A stretch of DNA of 64,000 nt from the NCBI RefSeq assembly GCF_042100115.1, contig NC_091274.1, forward strand, positions 434,001-498,000. Reading direction: 5' to 3'. The DNA is from Alternaria dauci. Taxonomy: Eukaryota; Ascomycota; Dothideomycetes; Pleosporales; Pleosporaceae. Below the pieces are notes generated by a model. The model did no database searches. It was given only the letters and a program-made list of their open reading frames with translations, and was not told the origin of the DNA. Each line of letters opens with the position of its first letter. Position 1 is the stretch's first letter. The position numbers and the translations under genes are program-made. Positions 34,965-47,285 of this stretch are shown here, in pieces.

Positions 34965-35558
34965 TTCGCTCAGCTGAAAGTCCACGCCAAACAAGGGAAA
35001 AATCAAATACCCTACTAAACAACTATAGAGAGCGATTAATCTTCTCTTATATAGGGACACTCTACTTAGACGACTACAGCGGTGGCGTTCGATTTTTCCT
35101 TGTATGATATGAGTCAAAGTAAGAACACGGCGAATAGCAATGCAAAGATTGAGCAGGATATTAATTTTCATTCTCATGCAATCAAACAAGCTATTTGGGT
35201 ATCAATACTCAGCATCCTACTTATCCCTAAGAACGCCGCATCTGATGTCGGGGGTATACTCCATAAACCACATCTATCCCAACAACCTCATCATGATCGT
35301 ACAAAGAACCCATCAACTCGAATCGGCGACCGTCCTTGTCTGGTCCACTTATTCAGGTGATGGGGCCTGAAACCCGAAAGGACTGCCCGTCCGGAAAGCT
35401 GGATGAACATCGCTTTCATCAATCGACACTGTTGCATTATTGCTTTCACCCACCATCTGCGCCTCTTCATGGAGACGCTGCATCTCGATAGTTTCACCCT
35501 GCAACCCATTTTCTCCAACAACAAGAGCGGAACATGGCTTGCCACCCAATAGTCTATT
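34965..35558. other. Convergent spacer between copy A and the membrane protein gene
   Basis: A 594 bp convergent intergenic region that must hold both 3' untranslated regions. No coding signal is seen. Confidence 0.45.
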
Positions 35559-36474
35559 CTATACAGTACTATTCGTAGGCTTCGCATGTGTCGGCTCGGG
35601 TTGTGTGACCGGTGCCGTGCCGTCGAGGTTTGTAGACGCGACACTAGCGCCATCCATAGCCGCCTTCTCGGTGCGGGCGTGTGTTGACATCGGGCCGTGA
35701 GCGTCGATATGGGCCAATGAGTGCCAGAGGAGGTATGTACTAGAATCCCAGGTCAGTAAGAGTGCTACGGTCGTAGAAGGGATGTCGTACCTGACAAATG
35801 TGAAGATCATGCCAGGCCACAAGAATACAACACTAGCAACCGCACGCCCGTTCTTATTGTACGGAAGCGGAGTTTCGCCAGCCTTCTTGAACTGCGACAA
35901 CAGGGTGCCGCCAGTCACAGCATTCGTACCGGTTATGTATGCACCCCTGCTCGCTACGATGTATGTGTACGCCAGGGCGTCGGCAAGGGCGGCTATGCAA
36001 GCAAGGACAGAGCAAACTTTCCAGGCGATCTTGACGCTCTTCGACTCATGTCGCTCGGGCCAGAAGAGATCGAAGAAAAAGGCAGCACCGAAGATTGTGG
36101 CGACAAAAATCCCGACAAAGATGTTGTACGAGGCGATACCAACAAAGTCGTTGTTGTGAACCGTGACGTTACTGTTAAGCTTTGAGACGAACTTTTGCTG
36201 GTCGACATAATCTGGCCTAATGTTAGCTGCTATCTCAGACGTGGAGTGGTGGCACCCATTGTTTGCCGCCGCCAAAAATAGGAGATGCGAAAGGATGTAG
36301 CATACCAGACAGCGCAGCCGTTCCCAAACTCTCACTGACAACGCAGAGAATCATAGCAAGTTGGTAAATGATGAACTTTGTGCGACGGTTGTGGTACATT
36401 GTGTTCCACATGTATCCAGACTTGAACTTGCCCCACTGCATCTCTCTCATGTCGAGACCCCATATTACCGCCAT
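35559..36474 (-). CDS. Conserved fungal four-span membrane protein, unnamed
   Basis: Three exons, 36474-36306, 36211-35791 and 35739-35559, encode about 256 residues. Intron 1 (GTATGC donor, GCTAAC branch, GGCCAG acceptor) joins GTAALS to DYVDQQKFVSKL. The start MAVIWGLDMREMQWGKFKSG leads to a first hydrophobic segment (FIIYQLAMILCVVSESLG); others are NIFVGIFVATIFGAAFFFDLF, VCSVLACIAALADALAYTY and VASVVFLWPGMIFTFV. Intron 2 is 51 nt (GTACGA donor, TTACTGACC branch, TTCTAG acceptor) and divisible by three with no stop, so a retained form with 17 more residues is also translatable. The tail is hydrophilic and Thr/Pro-rich. No enzyme motif is evident. It sits between the two inverted secreted-protein copies, convergent with copy A. 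Confidence 0.75.
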
Positions 36475-37424
36475 CTTGACTCGATATGAATGCTAGTGAT
36501 GAGACGAGGGGCAGAGTGGTCCAACGAGGTGCGCGTAGTGGGATGGATAAAGGGAAGAACAAGGGTGGGCGCGGAAAGTTGGAATAGTAGACGCGTGGAG
36601 ACACGGTCAATCGCGATGGCCACTGGGTTCTTCTCTGAAGGAAATTAATCACCGCGCGGAAGTATCGAGCCTCCAGTTGAGATTTCACGGCAGTTGCATA
36701 CTTAAGGGACCGCTTGCCAACCACTCTACGTCAACTGGTGTGGCGCGGACCCCATCCTACCCACCACAGATCAAATTGAATCTTAACCCCGTCTCCAACC
36801 TTGCCCGGCCCACACGGGCAACACGCACCCGCCAACTGTCATGATGCTAGCGTGGATCCTACGCCATTGTTGCTTCGCTGAAGCTTATCACTTCCACGCG
36901 CAGCTGTAGCTTAGCAAATGACAGAGCGCTGTCGCACGAATGCAGTATTAATCAGCGTACCGGCTGGGTCCGGCGAAAAGAGGACGATAGGAAATTTGCA
37001 AGGTGATTGGAAAAGAGCTGTGAAGGGTGGCAGTGATGTCATGAAACGGGATCCAGCGGGGCCTTGCTTAGCGAGAATGCTTGGTGCACGGGTGGGGCAT
37101 TGGCGTCATTGCTTGCTTTCTGCACCCATGATGGCTTTGGTCACACACGTATCCGAAATGTGAGAGGTCGGTCAATGTCTTCTCGAGCTGGAGATCGTAT
37201 ACGTCACGAGAAAGGATATCGCCCTAGCGGACTTAAATTTTAGTGGGCTTTTGTTCTCTCAAGGCGGAGACAAGAGATATATTGCCAATACCGATATCAA
37301 CAACAATATGCTGTCGGCTACCCCTTTAGAATCTCAGCACCTACTTCCACGTGAGTCTCATCTACGATCTTGGTTCCTTCTGCGCACTGCTTTGTCAGCA
37401 CTCGCCCCCTATTATATCAGAGTC
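36475..37424. other. Intergenic, membrane-gene promoter to copy B 3' end
   Basis: A 950 bp region with the promoter of the membrane protein gene near 36475-36750. No further gene was found. Confidence 0.45.
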
Positions 37425-38873
37425 TCATATGCTCCTCACGGAACAGTGTTCATCTCTGTTAGTGATTGTATGAGTGCGGATGATGTTCTTGAGTTCGCCT
37501 TGCCCTCGAGGTAGCACAACGTCACCAATATGACCGGCTTGGACTGAGATATCAATCTCTTGTACGTCCTCGATCTTGTACAACATGTACACATACGGAT
37601 CATTGTCATCCGGATCGTCGTTGTTGTCGCGAAATATCGTCACCGATGTTATGTGTTTTATGCTTAGCTCGGCCTTGTGTTGCGCAATTAGGAAAGCAAG
37701 CGTTCCACCGAGAGGATTTCCTAGAGCTGGTCAGCACTATCAATTTTGCAGATCAGTAGGGATTAGCCTTGAAACATAGATGAATGCATGTCTATCATAA
37801 CGCTATCGACCGTTAGGAGTTGTTTTTGTTAGCTTACCGAGTAGTGCCAGTCCCTCGTCTTTTTGCATGCTGACTTCAAGGCCTGGCCATTTCGGTACCC
37901 TCAAGAGGTTGGCATCCTTCAGCACTCTTGCAATCAATTGGGTTGTTTGCTTGTTGGTTATCTGATTGGCAAGATAATATCTGAGGTTTCGGGGATTGTT
38001 GTTGTCACGCAGCCAGAACACCATCATGACATCTGAGGCGCGTTTCAATTGAGGCAGCTCATTCTCTTGTACGGTCTTCACGTCCCACGTCACCTCAGCC
38101 TCGTTCCTGGGGCTTGAAAAATCGTGTCCGATAATAACTGTAGCTCGTCAATATGGAAATCCCATTGTGACTGTACAAGATATTTTTGGACGATTGGTAC
38201 TTTACTTCCACCAACACGATTGATGCTGAACCGAACGTGAGCGCCAGTACAGCGGTAATTTTTACCGTCAACAGTATAATACTGGTCCTCCGGTTCCAGT
38301 TAGTCGCCATCGTCGTCAGTCTTCTTGTCGTCGTAGTGTTGAATGTTAAAACAGATGTTGTCTCCGCCATGCGCGAGGGGCTTGAGACTCAACCCTAAAG
38401 ACTGCAGCGCGGTGCCTGAGCGCTGTTAGTATTTTACCATACCTCGAACAAGTACGAATGATCGTATAGTAGACTATACTGCTCAAGGAAGCACAGGAAG
38501 ACTCACCGATCTTGTTCTCGTGACTGTCACTGTCGTCGTCGTCGCCGAAGTTACAGTTCTCTACTTGGTCACAGTCACTAGGATACCAACTCCATAGCTT
38601 GAGATCAGTGTTTAGCATGTAATCAGGCCATAGAGCTTGTGCGGAAGGCAGATCCCGAGCATCTTCCCACAATCTACCTGCACCCTCGTCGGTAGCATCG
38701 AGACGACACATGAGTCTTTTCCCTTTAGCGATGGCGTTGGTCCAGTCCGCGTCACTCCCAACATTTCCAGGTTCCCATACCGCAGCTATCTGTATATCCA
38801 TGAGCTTAGATGTATCATACTGGGCGAATGTGCATGATGATAGTACGAGTAGCAGTATAGGTATAAAACTCAT
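37425..38873 (-). pseudogene. Secreted-protein family copy B, inverted, with one in-frame stop
   Basis: Four exons, 38873-38507, 38415-38206, 38137-37838 and 37720-37425, give 390 sense codons if codon 161 is ignored. That codon is TAA (minus strand, 38302-38300). The signal peptide (MSFIPILLLVLSSCTFAQYD) is intact. Homology to copy A continues on both sides of the stop: KRLMCRLDATDE, ALQSLGLSLKPLAHGGDN and NIQHYDD before, then YYTVDGKNYR, VTWDVKTVQENELPQLKRAS, VPKWPGLEVSMQKDEGLALL and ITSVTIFRDNN after. All splice sites are intact and frame is kept to the natural stop, so inactivation looks recent. CAA to TAA is a single C-to-T change in a CpA context, the RIP-preferred context. Alternatives are a strain-specific allele, a truncated 160-aa product, or a sequencing error. 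Confidence 0.7.
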
Positions 38874-40068
38874 GATGCATGGTAGCGTAAAACGACGGAG
38901 TTGAGAAGAAATGTGATATACAGAATTGGTGGTAGATAAGAGGAATAGACTACAGGTAGAGAAAGGCAAAGCGAAGGTAGCTGTATGTAGGGAGCGCGAC
39001 CCGAGAATCTAGTCTCCAGGCGCCAGTGCAGGGAAACAATCCTATGCCAAGCGAAGTAGAGGCATTTGTGGGGAACTATCTTTCACACCTAGACTGCCAC
39101 AGAGTGTAGTTCTGTCAACGTCTGTGCAGATGAACAGATAAAATTCATGTTGGTATTGTAGCAAGACATATGACTAGACAAAGGAGAGAAGAATACCAGC
39201 TGACGTGACTACGCAAGTAGGAAATGAAGCTTGACGATAATGTAGACGCATGGCATGATAGGTAGTAGGGGCGCATAAATCTAACAAGACTTGGATGAAT
39301 GAAGAGCACATAATGCGATGGTTGCATCTTGAAGCTGGGCGACCCGAGGCGGAACATCTTGAAGCGGAATGGTAAAAATGACCGGTGCCATTCTGAACAT
39401 GGGACTGTGAATGCGCACTACCGACAACCAGGAATGGACTGCAGGAGGCTGCAAACAGAACAATGAGAACGCATACACCCACTGGGCCACTGACTCTATT
39501 CTTACGACTGTTAGCAGGTGGACCCAACGAGCTTTGTCCAGCCTTCCCGGGATGTTCAAACTCAATATCGTAGAAGCCTGCTAGCCAGAAGCTGCGTGCT
39601 CCATGCGTCTTGTAAAAAATCTAGAGCCTAACAGTTGACACAGACCCTGGGAATGGCGTGTATGGCAAAAGGAGTGCCTGTGGGTCATGGCGCTAAAGCA
39701 ACAGCCTCACGTTTTTGTCGGTGGTCGATTGGCGGCGGGCGGTAGTTGAGCCTTTAACCCTGACAGCGGATCAAAGAGCCGGAACTTTATCATGTCCAGG
39801 AATGATTCGTGGTCTCCACATGCGATTCGAGCGCGTAGACGTGCACGCGTGTGTCATGTAGGAGAGATGGAGGTCAGGGCTGAAGCTGGAGGGGAATGTT
39901 GGCGCCAGCAGCTACGTTAGCGCGATCTCTTAGTCGGCCCGGAATAGGAGGACGCCTGCTGTCACCATCCCAGATTCCAACCTCCATCACAATCCCCGTC
40001 GCGACCTCCATAACAAGAGCAACTTGTTGAGCTTGCGCTTTGCGAGGCGACACACAGTGAATTCTTGT
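38874..40068. other. Intergenic upstream of copy B and downstream of the dead GTPase
   Basis: This 1.2 kb holds the copy B promoter. A minus-strand frame at about 39620-39174 is open for about 149 codons with a hydrophobic stretch, but it lacks an ATG and was not accepted as a gene. Confidence 0.4.
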
Positions 40069-42902
40069 CTACAAGGATTGACGCTCGGTCAACTTAGCTT
40101 TGATGGCTTCTACGTCCACCCCACTCTCCTTCAATTTCTCCTCAAGTATCGCACGCTCCTTCGCTGCAGTCACCGTACTACGTAGCAAATTGTTCATGAA
40201 TCGGGCCTCCTCATCGGTCAGGCCCACACGAACTTCTTTCAGCTGCTCCAGATCCCTATCGATAGTCCGGAACAGTGCGCCAATCTGTTCTCCGAAGAAG
40301 TTCTTGACATGTTGCTTTTGCGAAACAATGGCGTCTTTCAAAAGCGAGTAGACAGCATAGTAAGGATTGGGTTTTGTGTCGCAAAGCAGTTGCTCAAATA
40401 CCTCCATCTGCGCAAGCTGCACTGATTCTTTTTCTGTAAGCTGCACTGATTGTTTTTGTGTTGGTCTGGTCTGATAACTCTTCTCATAGACTTTCCTCAT
40501 TTCATCCCGAAAGTATGACCTCTCGAACATGTTTGTACAGCAGCGATCCTTCTGCTCTCGCATAAAAACTTTCATGTCGTTGGTATACACATTTTCCATA
40601 TACCGAAGTTCGATAGGCTTATGGGTGATTCTTTGGATAAATGTGTCTACCTCGACAGTGATCCGTTCTGGGCATTGAGCACGAAGGTCCAATTCCAAAA
40701 GCTCCATTGATGATAGAATCTCCTGTTCCACATGGTCGAAACCATTTTGCAAGTTGTCGATCATGGCTTCAAAGATAGGACCAAGGTTCTTCTGTATCGG
40801 CGCGAGCAAACGGTCATTCCAAGAGGGGTTGTCTGCTCTAGGCAACTTGTAGTCTTCCTCGTTTTCTATGTAAGTTCTGTGTGTGTTGGGGTGAGAATTT
40901 TTGAGCCATTTGCGACACAAGCGTCTCGCGTCGCTAATGCATACAGGCAAAACAGTCTCTAACGTCCGTAGTAGCTGTCCCTCGACACGATCCTTGAATG
41001 TTTTGTCGATACATCGATGAACAGAAGTAAGACAAGAATCGCGCAGTGCACCGATTCCTCCTTCAATCGTTGGTTCAACTGCAGTGGTACGCTCATGAGA
41101 TCTCATCTCTATACTGTGTATGAGATCTTGTAACATAAACGCTACATGTCGAACCAGTTCTTTGATCTGAGTTGGCACACAGAGCGAGACGATATACTGC
41201 TTCAGTGCAGGTATTTGGGATAATTTTGGAGGGAGTGGAAATGGGGCGGGGTCATCGAATGCGTATCCACTGACGTTGCGCTCATAATCGTGTGCGGAGA
41301 CGCAGAACATGTCTATAGGTAAGGCCTTCCTGGTTAAGATATTATGCGAGTTTCGTTGGTTACGTTCGTCCACGAAGAGTTGTGCCTTGTGAAAATAGAG
41401 CAGACGTTTCTTCAACTGTATTAACGGTCTATGCTCAGGGGGCGCTGTTGGACACAGGAGCTCGCTTTCATACCGCTCAAGCTGCGCATCAAGCTATCGG
41501 ACTTCTTCAGTTTGCAGAAGCTCATCCTCACGAATATCTGAATGATCCTTGACCTCCGAACACGTAGCCACTACAACCATAGTGCGGCCACTTCCTGCCC
41601 CAATCATCCTTAGAGGGCTACTAGCAGAAGAGATGCGGTCGATTTTGCGAGCGATGATGACGGTTGAGCATCGCGGTAGATAATTCAGTACACTGGCCTG
41701 AGCAAGAACGTTGATGTCGTCCTGACCTGGAGTATCGGCTAGAATAATGTTCCCCTTGAGAATAGCAAACGGACCACCGATCGATACGAGTTCAACAAAA
41801 GGCCAAGCGTCGTAAGCGTCGGTCTTACGGTTGACCGGAAGACCATTGGTGAAGCGCAAAATATGCGATCACACTTCATCTGCAGTTCGAGCATGTATCG
41901 GAGCATTGGCGCGATATTTGGACATCGAGGGCCCTCCAGCCCAGAACTGATATTCTATGATGGTTCGTGTACAACGTTCACCGCCACGACTCTTCTGGCG
42001 TGTCAGCTTTGAACGAAGTCCTAAGATGTCTTCAGTGAACTCACATCCTTGATGATCTTCTTGTCGTCAATTAGAGCTCCGATGAGTGATGATTTTCCTT
42101 CTCCAGTATCTCCTACCACAGCAACACGGATCGGCTCGCTATTACGAAGGGAAGCGGCCTCTTCTGCGGCCTGTAGTAATCTCTCCAATGACCTGTAGCC
42201 ACGATCTGTTCCCCGCTTGAGAGCATCAATCAAGGGAATGCTTAGAGCAACCGCTTTCTTTTCGACTTCATGGTAAATGTGATGAATTGGCAGAGTCGGA
42301 TCGATGTGATCATTGCTGGGATCATGTTTGTATCTCTGTCCATGGGTCAAGAGTCCTGAGAGGGCTGTATCCATGTCAAGCCATTTTATAGGAAGCACCG
42401 ATGACGTAGCTGTGAGACCTGGTTGACGTGTCGATATATCTTCAAACCACGCCTCAAAGCTTCGTCCATGAGTAATCTGGCTCGGCCTAGTGCCTTGTTC
42501 ATGCCGAGCCACCGACTCTGCATACCATGGAAGAGGTGTGGGCGTACTAGGAGGATGCCAGTGATGAAGAGATTGTCTGACGGAGATGTCTTGATTTGCA
42601 AGTGGCCGCGATGTTGAGGGTGAAGAATGGTACATGGATGCTGCACCGGAACTATCTGCGGAAGACGACTGGCGTGAGCGAGTTGAGTGATATGGGTGAT
42701 ATCGTATCGACGACCCTCTAGCTGATGCTCCCTCAACACGATGATCAGAAGACGAATCTCAACGACTATACTCTGTAATGTATGAGATATTTTGAGAAGA
42801 GCAATACCGACGATGTGTGCGAGACTGAGGCCGATGATATGCCGTATCATTTTCTTGAGTTCGTTGAGATGGCCGGGAAGGCGAGGAATGTCGAGACGCC
42901 AT
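40069..42902 (-). pseudogene. Dynamin-superfamily GTPase like nuclear GTPase SLIP-GC, with three nonsense codons
   Basis: Two exons, 42902-42045 and 41994-40069, keep one continuous frame of 927 sense or stop codons from an ATG to a natural stop. The 50-nt intron has GTGAGT and GCCAG borders. The N-terminus is Ser/Arg-rich and disordered. The G1 loop VVGDTGEGKSSLIGAL is at about 262-277, a threonine-containing switch I segment follows (GGERCTRTIIEYQF), and G3 is ILADTPGQDD at about 370-379. The last 450 residues are helical (LQNGFDHVEQEILSSMELLE). Three stops interrupt it: TGA at 42761-42759 (codon 48), TGA at 41871-41869 (codon 328) and TAG at 41496-41494 (codon 453). Each is one transition from CGA, TGG or CAG. 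The region between switch I and G3 also seems shortened. Related proteins are large nuclear GTPases of unknown role in fungi. Confidence 0.75.
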
Positions 42903-44458
42903 ATCGAGATGCGAGAGCTTCGGAGATTAATTACAGGATCGTTGTTAGACTGAGTCTCAGGAACGAGCTGAACGATAGAATTGCAGTCCGTGGAACTGCC
43001 TGAAAGATCGCTTGCCTTTCCTACGCTCTGTGGCTGATGAATTGGAGACTAGAGGAGGACGCGAAGCCTATGGAACACAAAAGTCAATTATCCTCAAAGA
43101 CGAGATGTTTCAAGGGTAATCTACCTTGTTTTAATGCGTCAGTGACCATAATGCGAACTGTTCACACCTACAAGGTTCACAGGTAACTTACAGGAATAGA
43201 ACTCGAACGCGTATGAAGCTGGAAGTACCCGGTGGGTATACACACAAACTTTCGCCTTGTGGCGTGATGCAGCTAGATCACAGTATGCAGTATTTGAGCG
43301 TGCGATGGACATACGTGCGAAGGGATCAACACAACGGTGAAGGGGTACCTAACCCTAGGAGAAACATAAGATTGACGCCCGTAAAGCAGGCTTACCCACC
43401 TTTATGCAAACATGTGAGATGTCGTCGCGTTGCACTGCTTTGGTTCCAGCTTGCAGGGATCTCAATGTCTGGGATACCATCACGTCGCACGAAAGGCTCA
43501 ATGCAGGAGAGTTTTCATTGGGCTCCGCAACAACGCATGCGCTTAGGCACTGATCAAACGGTGCATTTCTTACAGCTGCATAGGGTAAGAGCAGTCAGGT
43601 CTCGGACTACGCCGCTATCGATCAGTCTGCGCTGTTCACAGGGATGGTACCTAGGTAGGTAAGGCTCATGGCGTTAAGCTAATGCGAGATCATGGAACGT
43701 TGTAAAGCTGCATTTTTCTCTTATCGTATAGCCCGAATGAAATGGAGGAGATTGGCCATGAGTTCGTGGCTGGAAGAAGACGACCTGTCGTTTGACGTAT
43801 TAGCGTCTTGGCACGTCTGCCTCCGTACATCATACCCTGGCATTCTTGTCCCATGCATACCTAGAAGGGAGAACGGTATAGATGCCAAAGGAACTTTGCC
43901 AGCTACTCAACATTTGATTCATGGAATCAGTCCCCCCTGCTCACCGCCACCTAGTTTCGCAATTCCTAGCGCTATGCTTCTTCCCGTGCCTGCAAGTAGG
44001 CATTTATGCACTCTTGCCTTAATCCCTGTTGTGCAACTCGACAGCTTTAGCACATGACTACTAGCTCAATTCAAGGGCCCGAGCACCCCAGACTGCTCGT
44101 TGCAAGCCCTAACCGCATAGTACGTAGTGCTGCAGAAACGATGCTAGCTCGATCTAGCTCTACGCGTCTTTCTGTGGCCTGTATGGAAAGTGACGGGTTG
44201 TGCGTGCAGAGATGTCTTGCATAGACGAGTGTGACGTTTCGTAGGCAAACAGGCTGTTGAGAGATTCGCAAAAAGAGACAGGTATGTTTCCATCCCTCGT
44301 TAATGCAAGCAGTGAAATGCATAATTTTCGATCTTGCTAATGATGTTAAAGTACGAAACCAGTGCAAGAGTAAAGCGGTGTTACCGTACTAGAAAGATGC
44401 GTGTCCATAGCAACTAGTAACACTGACTTCTACTGTTCACACGATGAGAAACGAGGAA
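42903..44458. other. Gene-free stretch between the dead GTPase and the HET gene
   Basis: About 1.55 kb with only random-looking short frames on both strands. No promoter, RNA gene or mobile-element signal could be named. Confidence 0.45.
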
Positions 44459-46541
44459 CTACGTTCCAGACATCTTTACACTGCTGAGCGGGCAAGCCGC
44501 AAAAGCCACTTGGTTGTTCCCCATATACTTGCAAAATCCATTGTACATGACACACGAGACTTTCGCAAATTTCTCATCGGTACGGTCGTCTGGCATAAGA
44601 TCCGGGACCAAGCCAACGGGAACCTTAGACTTGGCGTCTACGAGATACAGATCTTTACCAAAAGCTGTCTGGTCTGACGAAGGGAGGTGTTGGCCGACGC
44701 ACAGCAGGGAAACGGGTTGTCGTCTCTGGTGCTTAGGCTGACGTGCGTGTTTTGCTAGGAGCCCAGCTGAGATAAGGAATTTACCGTGGTGAATGTACAC
44801 AGGGACGAAAAGCTTGTTGACCCATGCTGCGGCTGATAAAGGAACGCGACAATTGACCATAGCAGCGAGAAGAAACATGGTTCGTAGTAGAGGCTTTGAC
44901 CACAAACCTTGCATCTGTCGCTTAAATAAGGCCCAATCATCCTTCTGCGCAGCGTCGATGTGATGCGGATCGTGTGCGCACCACATGTGGTCTAATATCT
45001 TCCTCGCCTGTACAAACAATGAGGCAACATTGTTAGTCTCATACGTACGTGCTTCTTGCTCAGTCTCGTCAAGACTGCGAAAGCCTGGTACAAGATCGTC
45101 TTCCTCATATTCCAAGCCTGGACCCATTCTGATGCAACTTTGACCGTTGTGCTCTGACAATCGAATTGCATACTCGGGATCAGTAGGCAACCAACCACAT
45201 CGTATAGCGTCCAGGTGATCGAGAGTCCAATGAACACTTGGAAAGCTTCCATATTTGGAAAGCTCACCGCCTCGGTGAGATTCTTCCCACTGTCCTTGGA
45301 AGTTTTTGAGAGAGGCTTCTAACAAGGCAATGACAACCTCTGGGGAAGTCTCGCACTCAAACTCGTCAACGTGCACAATTGACGTGACATGTACATGCGG
45401 TGAAAGAGCGTTTGACCTTTCGGGTACGCGCTGTCCAACAAGTTTTAAGAAGTCACCGAGCATTGTTGGACTGGGAAGATGTTGACTTGGTAGCCAGCCA
45501 TTTATAGGATCTGTGCACGTAGCATCGATCATTGAACTTGTGAACCTGCACGTAAACGCATGCCCAGAGCGTGCAGCTTGCTGATAGAGATCCAGATAGA
45601 TCTTCCCAAAGGACATTGTCAAAGCCTCTTTGCTGGGGTATATGTACCACGGAAATGCAGGCATTGTCGCGAAAATGTAGTCGCGGGGCATGGTGGCGGA
45701 TCTATGAGATGCTCGATTGACCTGCAGAAAAGAACCGGTGTGGATGTCTTCTTCCTGACTACGCTGAACACCACGGGGATTGACGACGGTGCCACCATAA
45801 ACATACGCCTTGTAGAACTCAGTTATGGTGGGAGTGCCGTGAGATCCGCAAAACGAGGAGGCTAGGACCCAGAGAGCATCTGCGAGTATTGTTCGTTCAG
45901 CTTGATGTCGGTAGACGTCGATGTCGTCTGTAGTCTTAGCCCACACTGCAGGCGTTCTCGGCTGATCTGAGCACTAGTCAATTACGGATATCAACCTGGG
46001 AGGTCAAAAACTGTGACATACTGTTTCTCCCAACTACGAACTCTATGGTATGAGAGAGTAGGCACTCCTGCAGCGTCCACAGTCTTTGCAGGTATGACTC
46101 TGCGCAGATGTGTTTACTGTGCTCATAATCGTGAGCATGGAACTTTTCGGCGAATTCGGCCAAGTTCTCGAAGCCATTGACAGCAGCGATGCAGCAGTCG
46201 TACAGCCCGTCGCATTCTCTGACTGCGATAGTTTTCTTGGCCATTCTGAAGATTGTGGGGATCTTGTCAACGATTTCGGAGACCTCCGCCGGATTTCGCT
46301 GATCGACAGTTAACGTATCCATCCAGAAGGTGCTGTCGCCAACCAGAGCCGGTAGATCATTTGCGATGAAATCAGCTTTCTCCTCCGATGCTTTGACCTC
46401 GTACGGTATACCATGGATTGAACGCCAAGCCCAATTACCCCACACATGAGAGAAAGCGGCGTAATCGGTGGATTCAATGGGCGCCTCGAAGAGTTCTAGA
46501 GTAGTATTCTTGAACCGCGCGAATTTGATCGAGGAAGCCAT
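44459..46541 (-). CDS. HET-domain (heterokaryon incompatibility) protein
   Basis: Two exons, 46541-46022 and 45966-44459, encode about 675 residues. The 55-nt intron (GTATGT donor, TTGACTAG branch, GCTCAG acceptor) joins VVGRNN to QPRTPAVWAKTTDD. HET-domain landmarks are YAAFSHVWGNW (about 27-37; family form YxALSYxWG), FWMDTLTVDQ (about 71-80; family form LWIDxLCINQ), the IPTIFRMAKKTIAV segment and RLWTLQECLLSHTIEF (family form R.WTLQE). The C-terminal 450 residues are of unknown fold. HET proteins trigger cell death when incompatible hyphae fuse, or act in innate-type responses with NLR partners. No NLR is in the window. The gene appears intact, unlike the GTPase 1.5 kb downstream. Confidence 0.85.
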
Positions 46542-47285
46542 GATACAAAGCTATACCAGGGACGAAACGTGGAAGCGAAGAGTAGGGCATAAATCTGAGG
46601 GTCGCTGGATTTTGATCTGTGGCATCAGGCAACAATGTTGAGCTGGGCGCTTCAGCCCCCGTGATTGCGGCTGAGCTTTACGCGAGCGCCTAGCTTTTGT
46701 CGCCCAGTAACAAGAACAACACGGAGAGTCTTAGTACTACTCATGATTTTGTTCCAGCGACGTCTGGTCAATCGCAGTCCGCATATCCTTGTTCTCGCAT
46801 TGCATTCTCATCGTCTTGAATCCACAGAGACAATCCCGCGAAGTAACAGAAGACATATTTCTGGTACTTCGCGCAGTGTCTTTCCCTTATCAGTTTCAAA
46901 AGGACGTACGCATAGAGGTGTATTAGGCGACTTCTAGGTATACGTGGGCTACGATAGATGGACGTATTCGGACTGCGTAAGAGGCACTCGAAACGGCGAA
47001 GGTCGAAGGGTGGAGGAAGGGGGTGTTGGCTTACATCTGGGCTACGAAGTTAATCCATGACTCATATACAATTGTACAAGGACACTTACGGTACTGCACA
47101 GGTGGTGTTAGCGACAGCGAGCGCTCAGACGATGTAAAAGACTGAGCAGCGTTTTTAGGAGGCTATAATCTCGACAGCGCGGATTGTGACGACAGAGGAG
47201 ACGTAGGCGAGTTAATCTCTCTCGATATCGGCATCTTCGACGGCGGAGCTTGCGAGTGCGAAGACAATATTCCCTCCCTGTCATC
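46542..47285. other. Intergenic upstream of the HET gene
   Basis: A 744 bp stretch with the HET promoter at its left end. I see no further gene. Confidence 0.4.

Noticed and set aside
39174..39620. 149-codon minus frame with a hydrophobic stretch
   Set aside because: Has no ATG and no convincing upstream exon; possibly a relic but not supportable.
43692..44057. Plus-strand 121-codon frame between the GTPase and HET genes
   Set aside because: No family feature, codon use unlike neighbouring genes.
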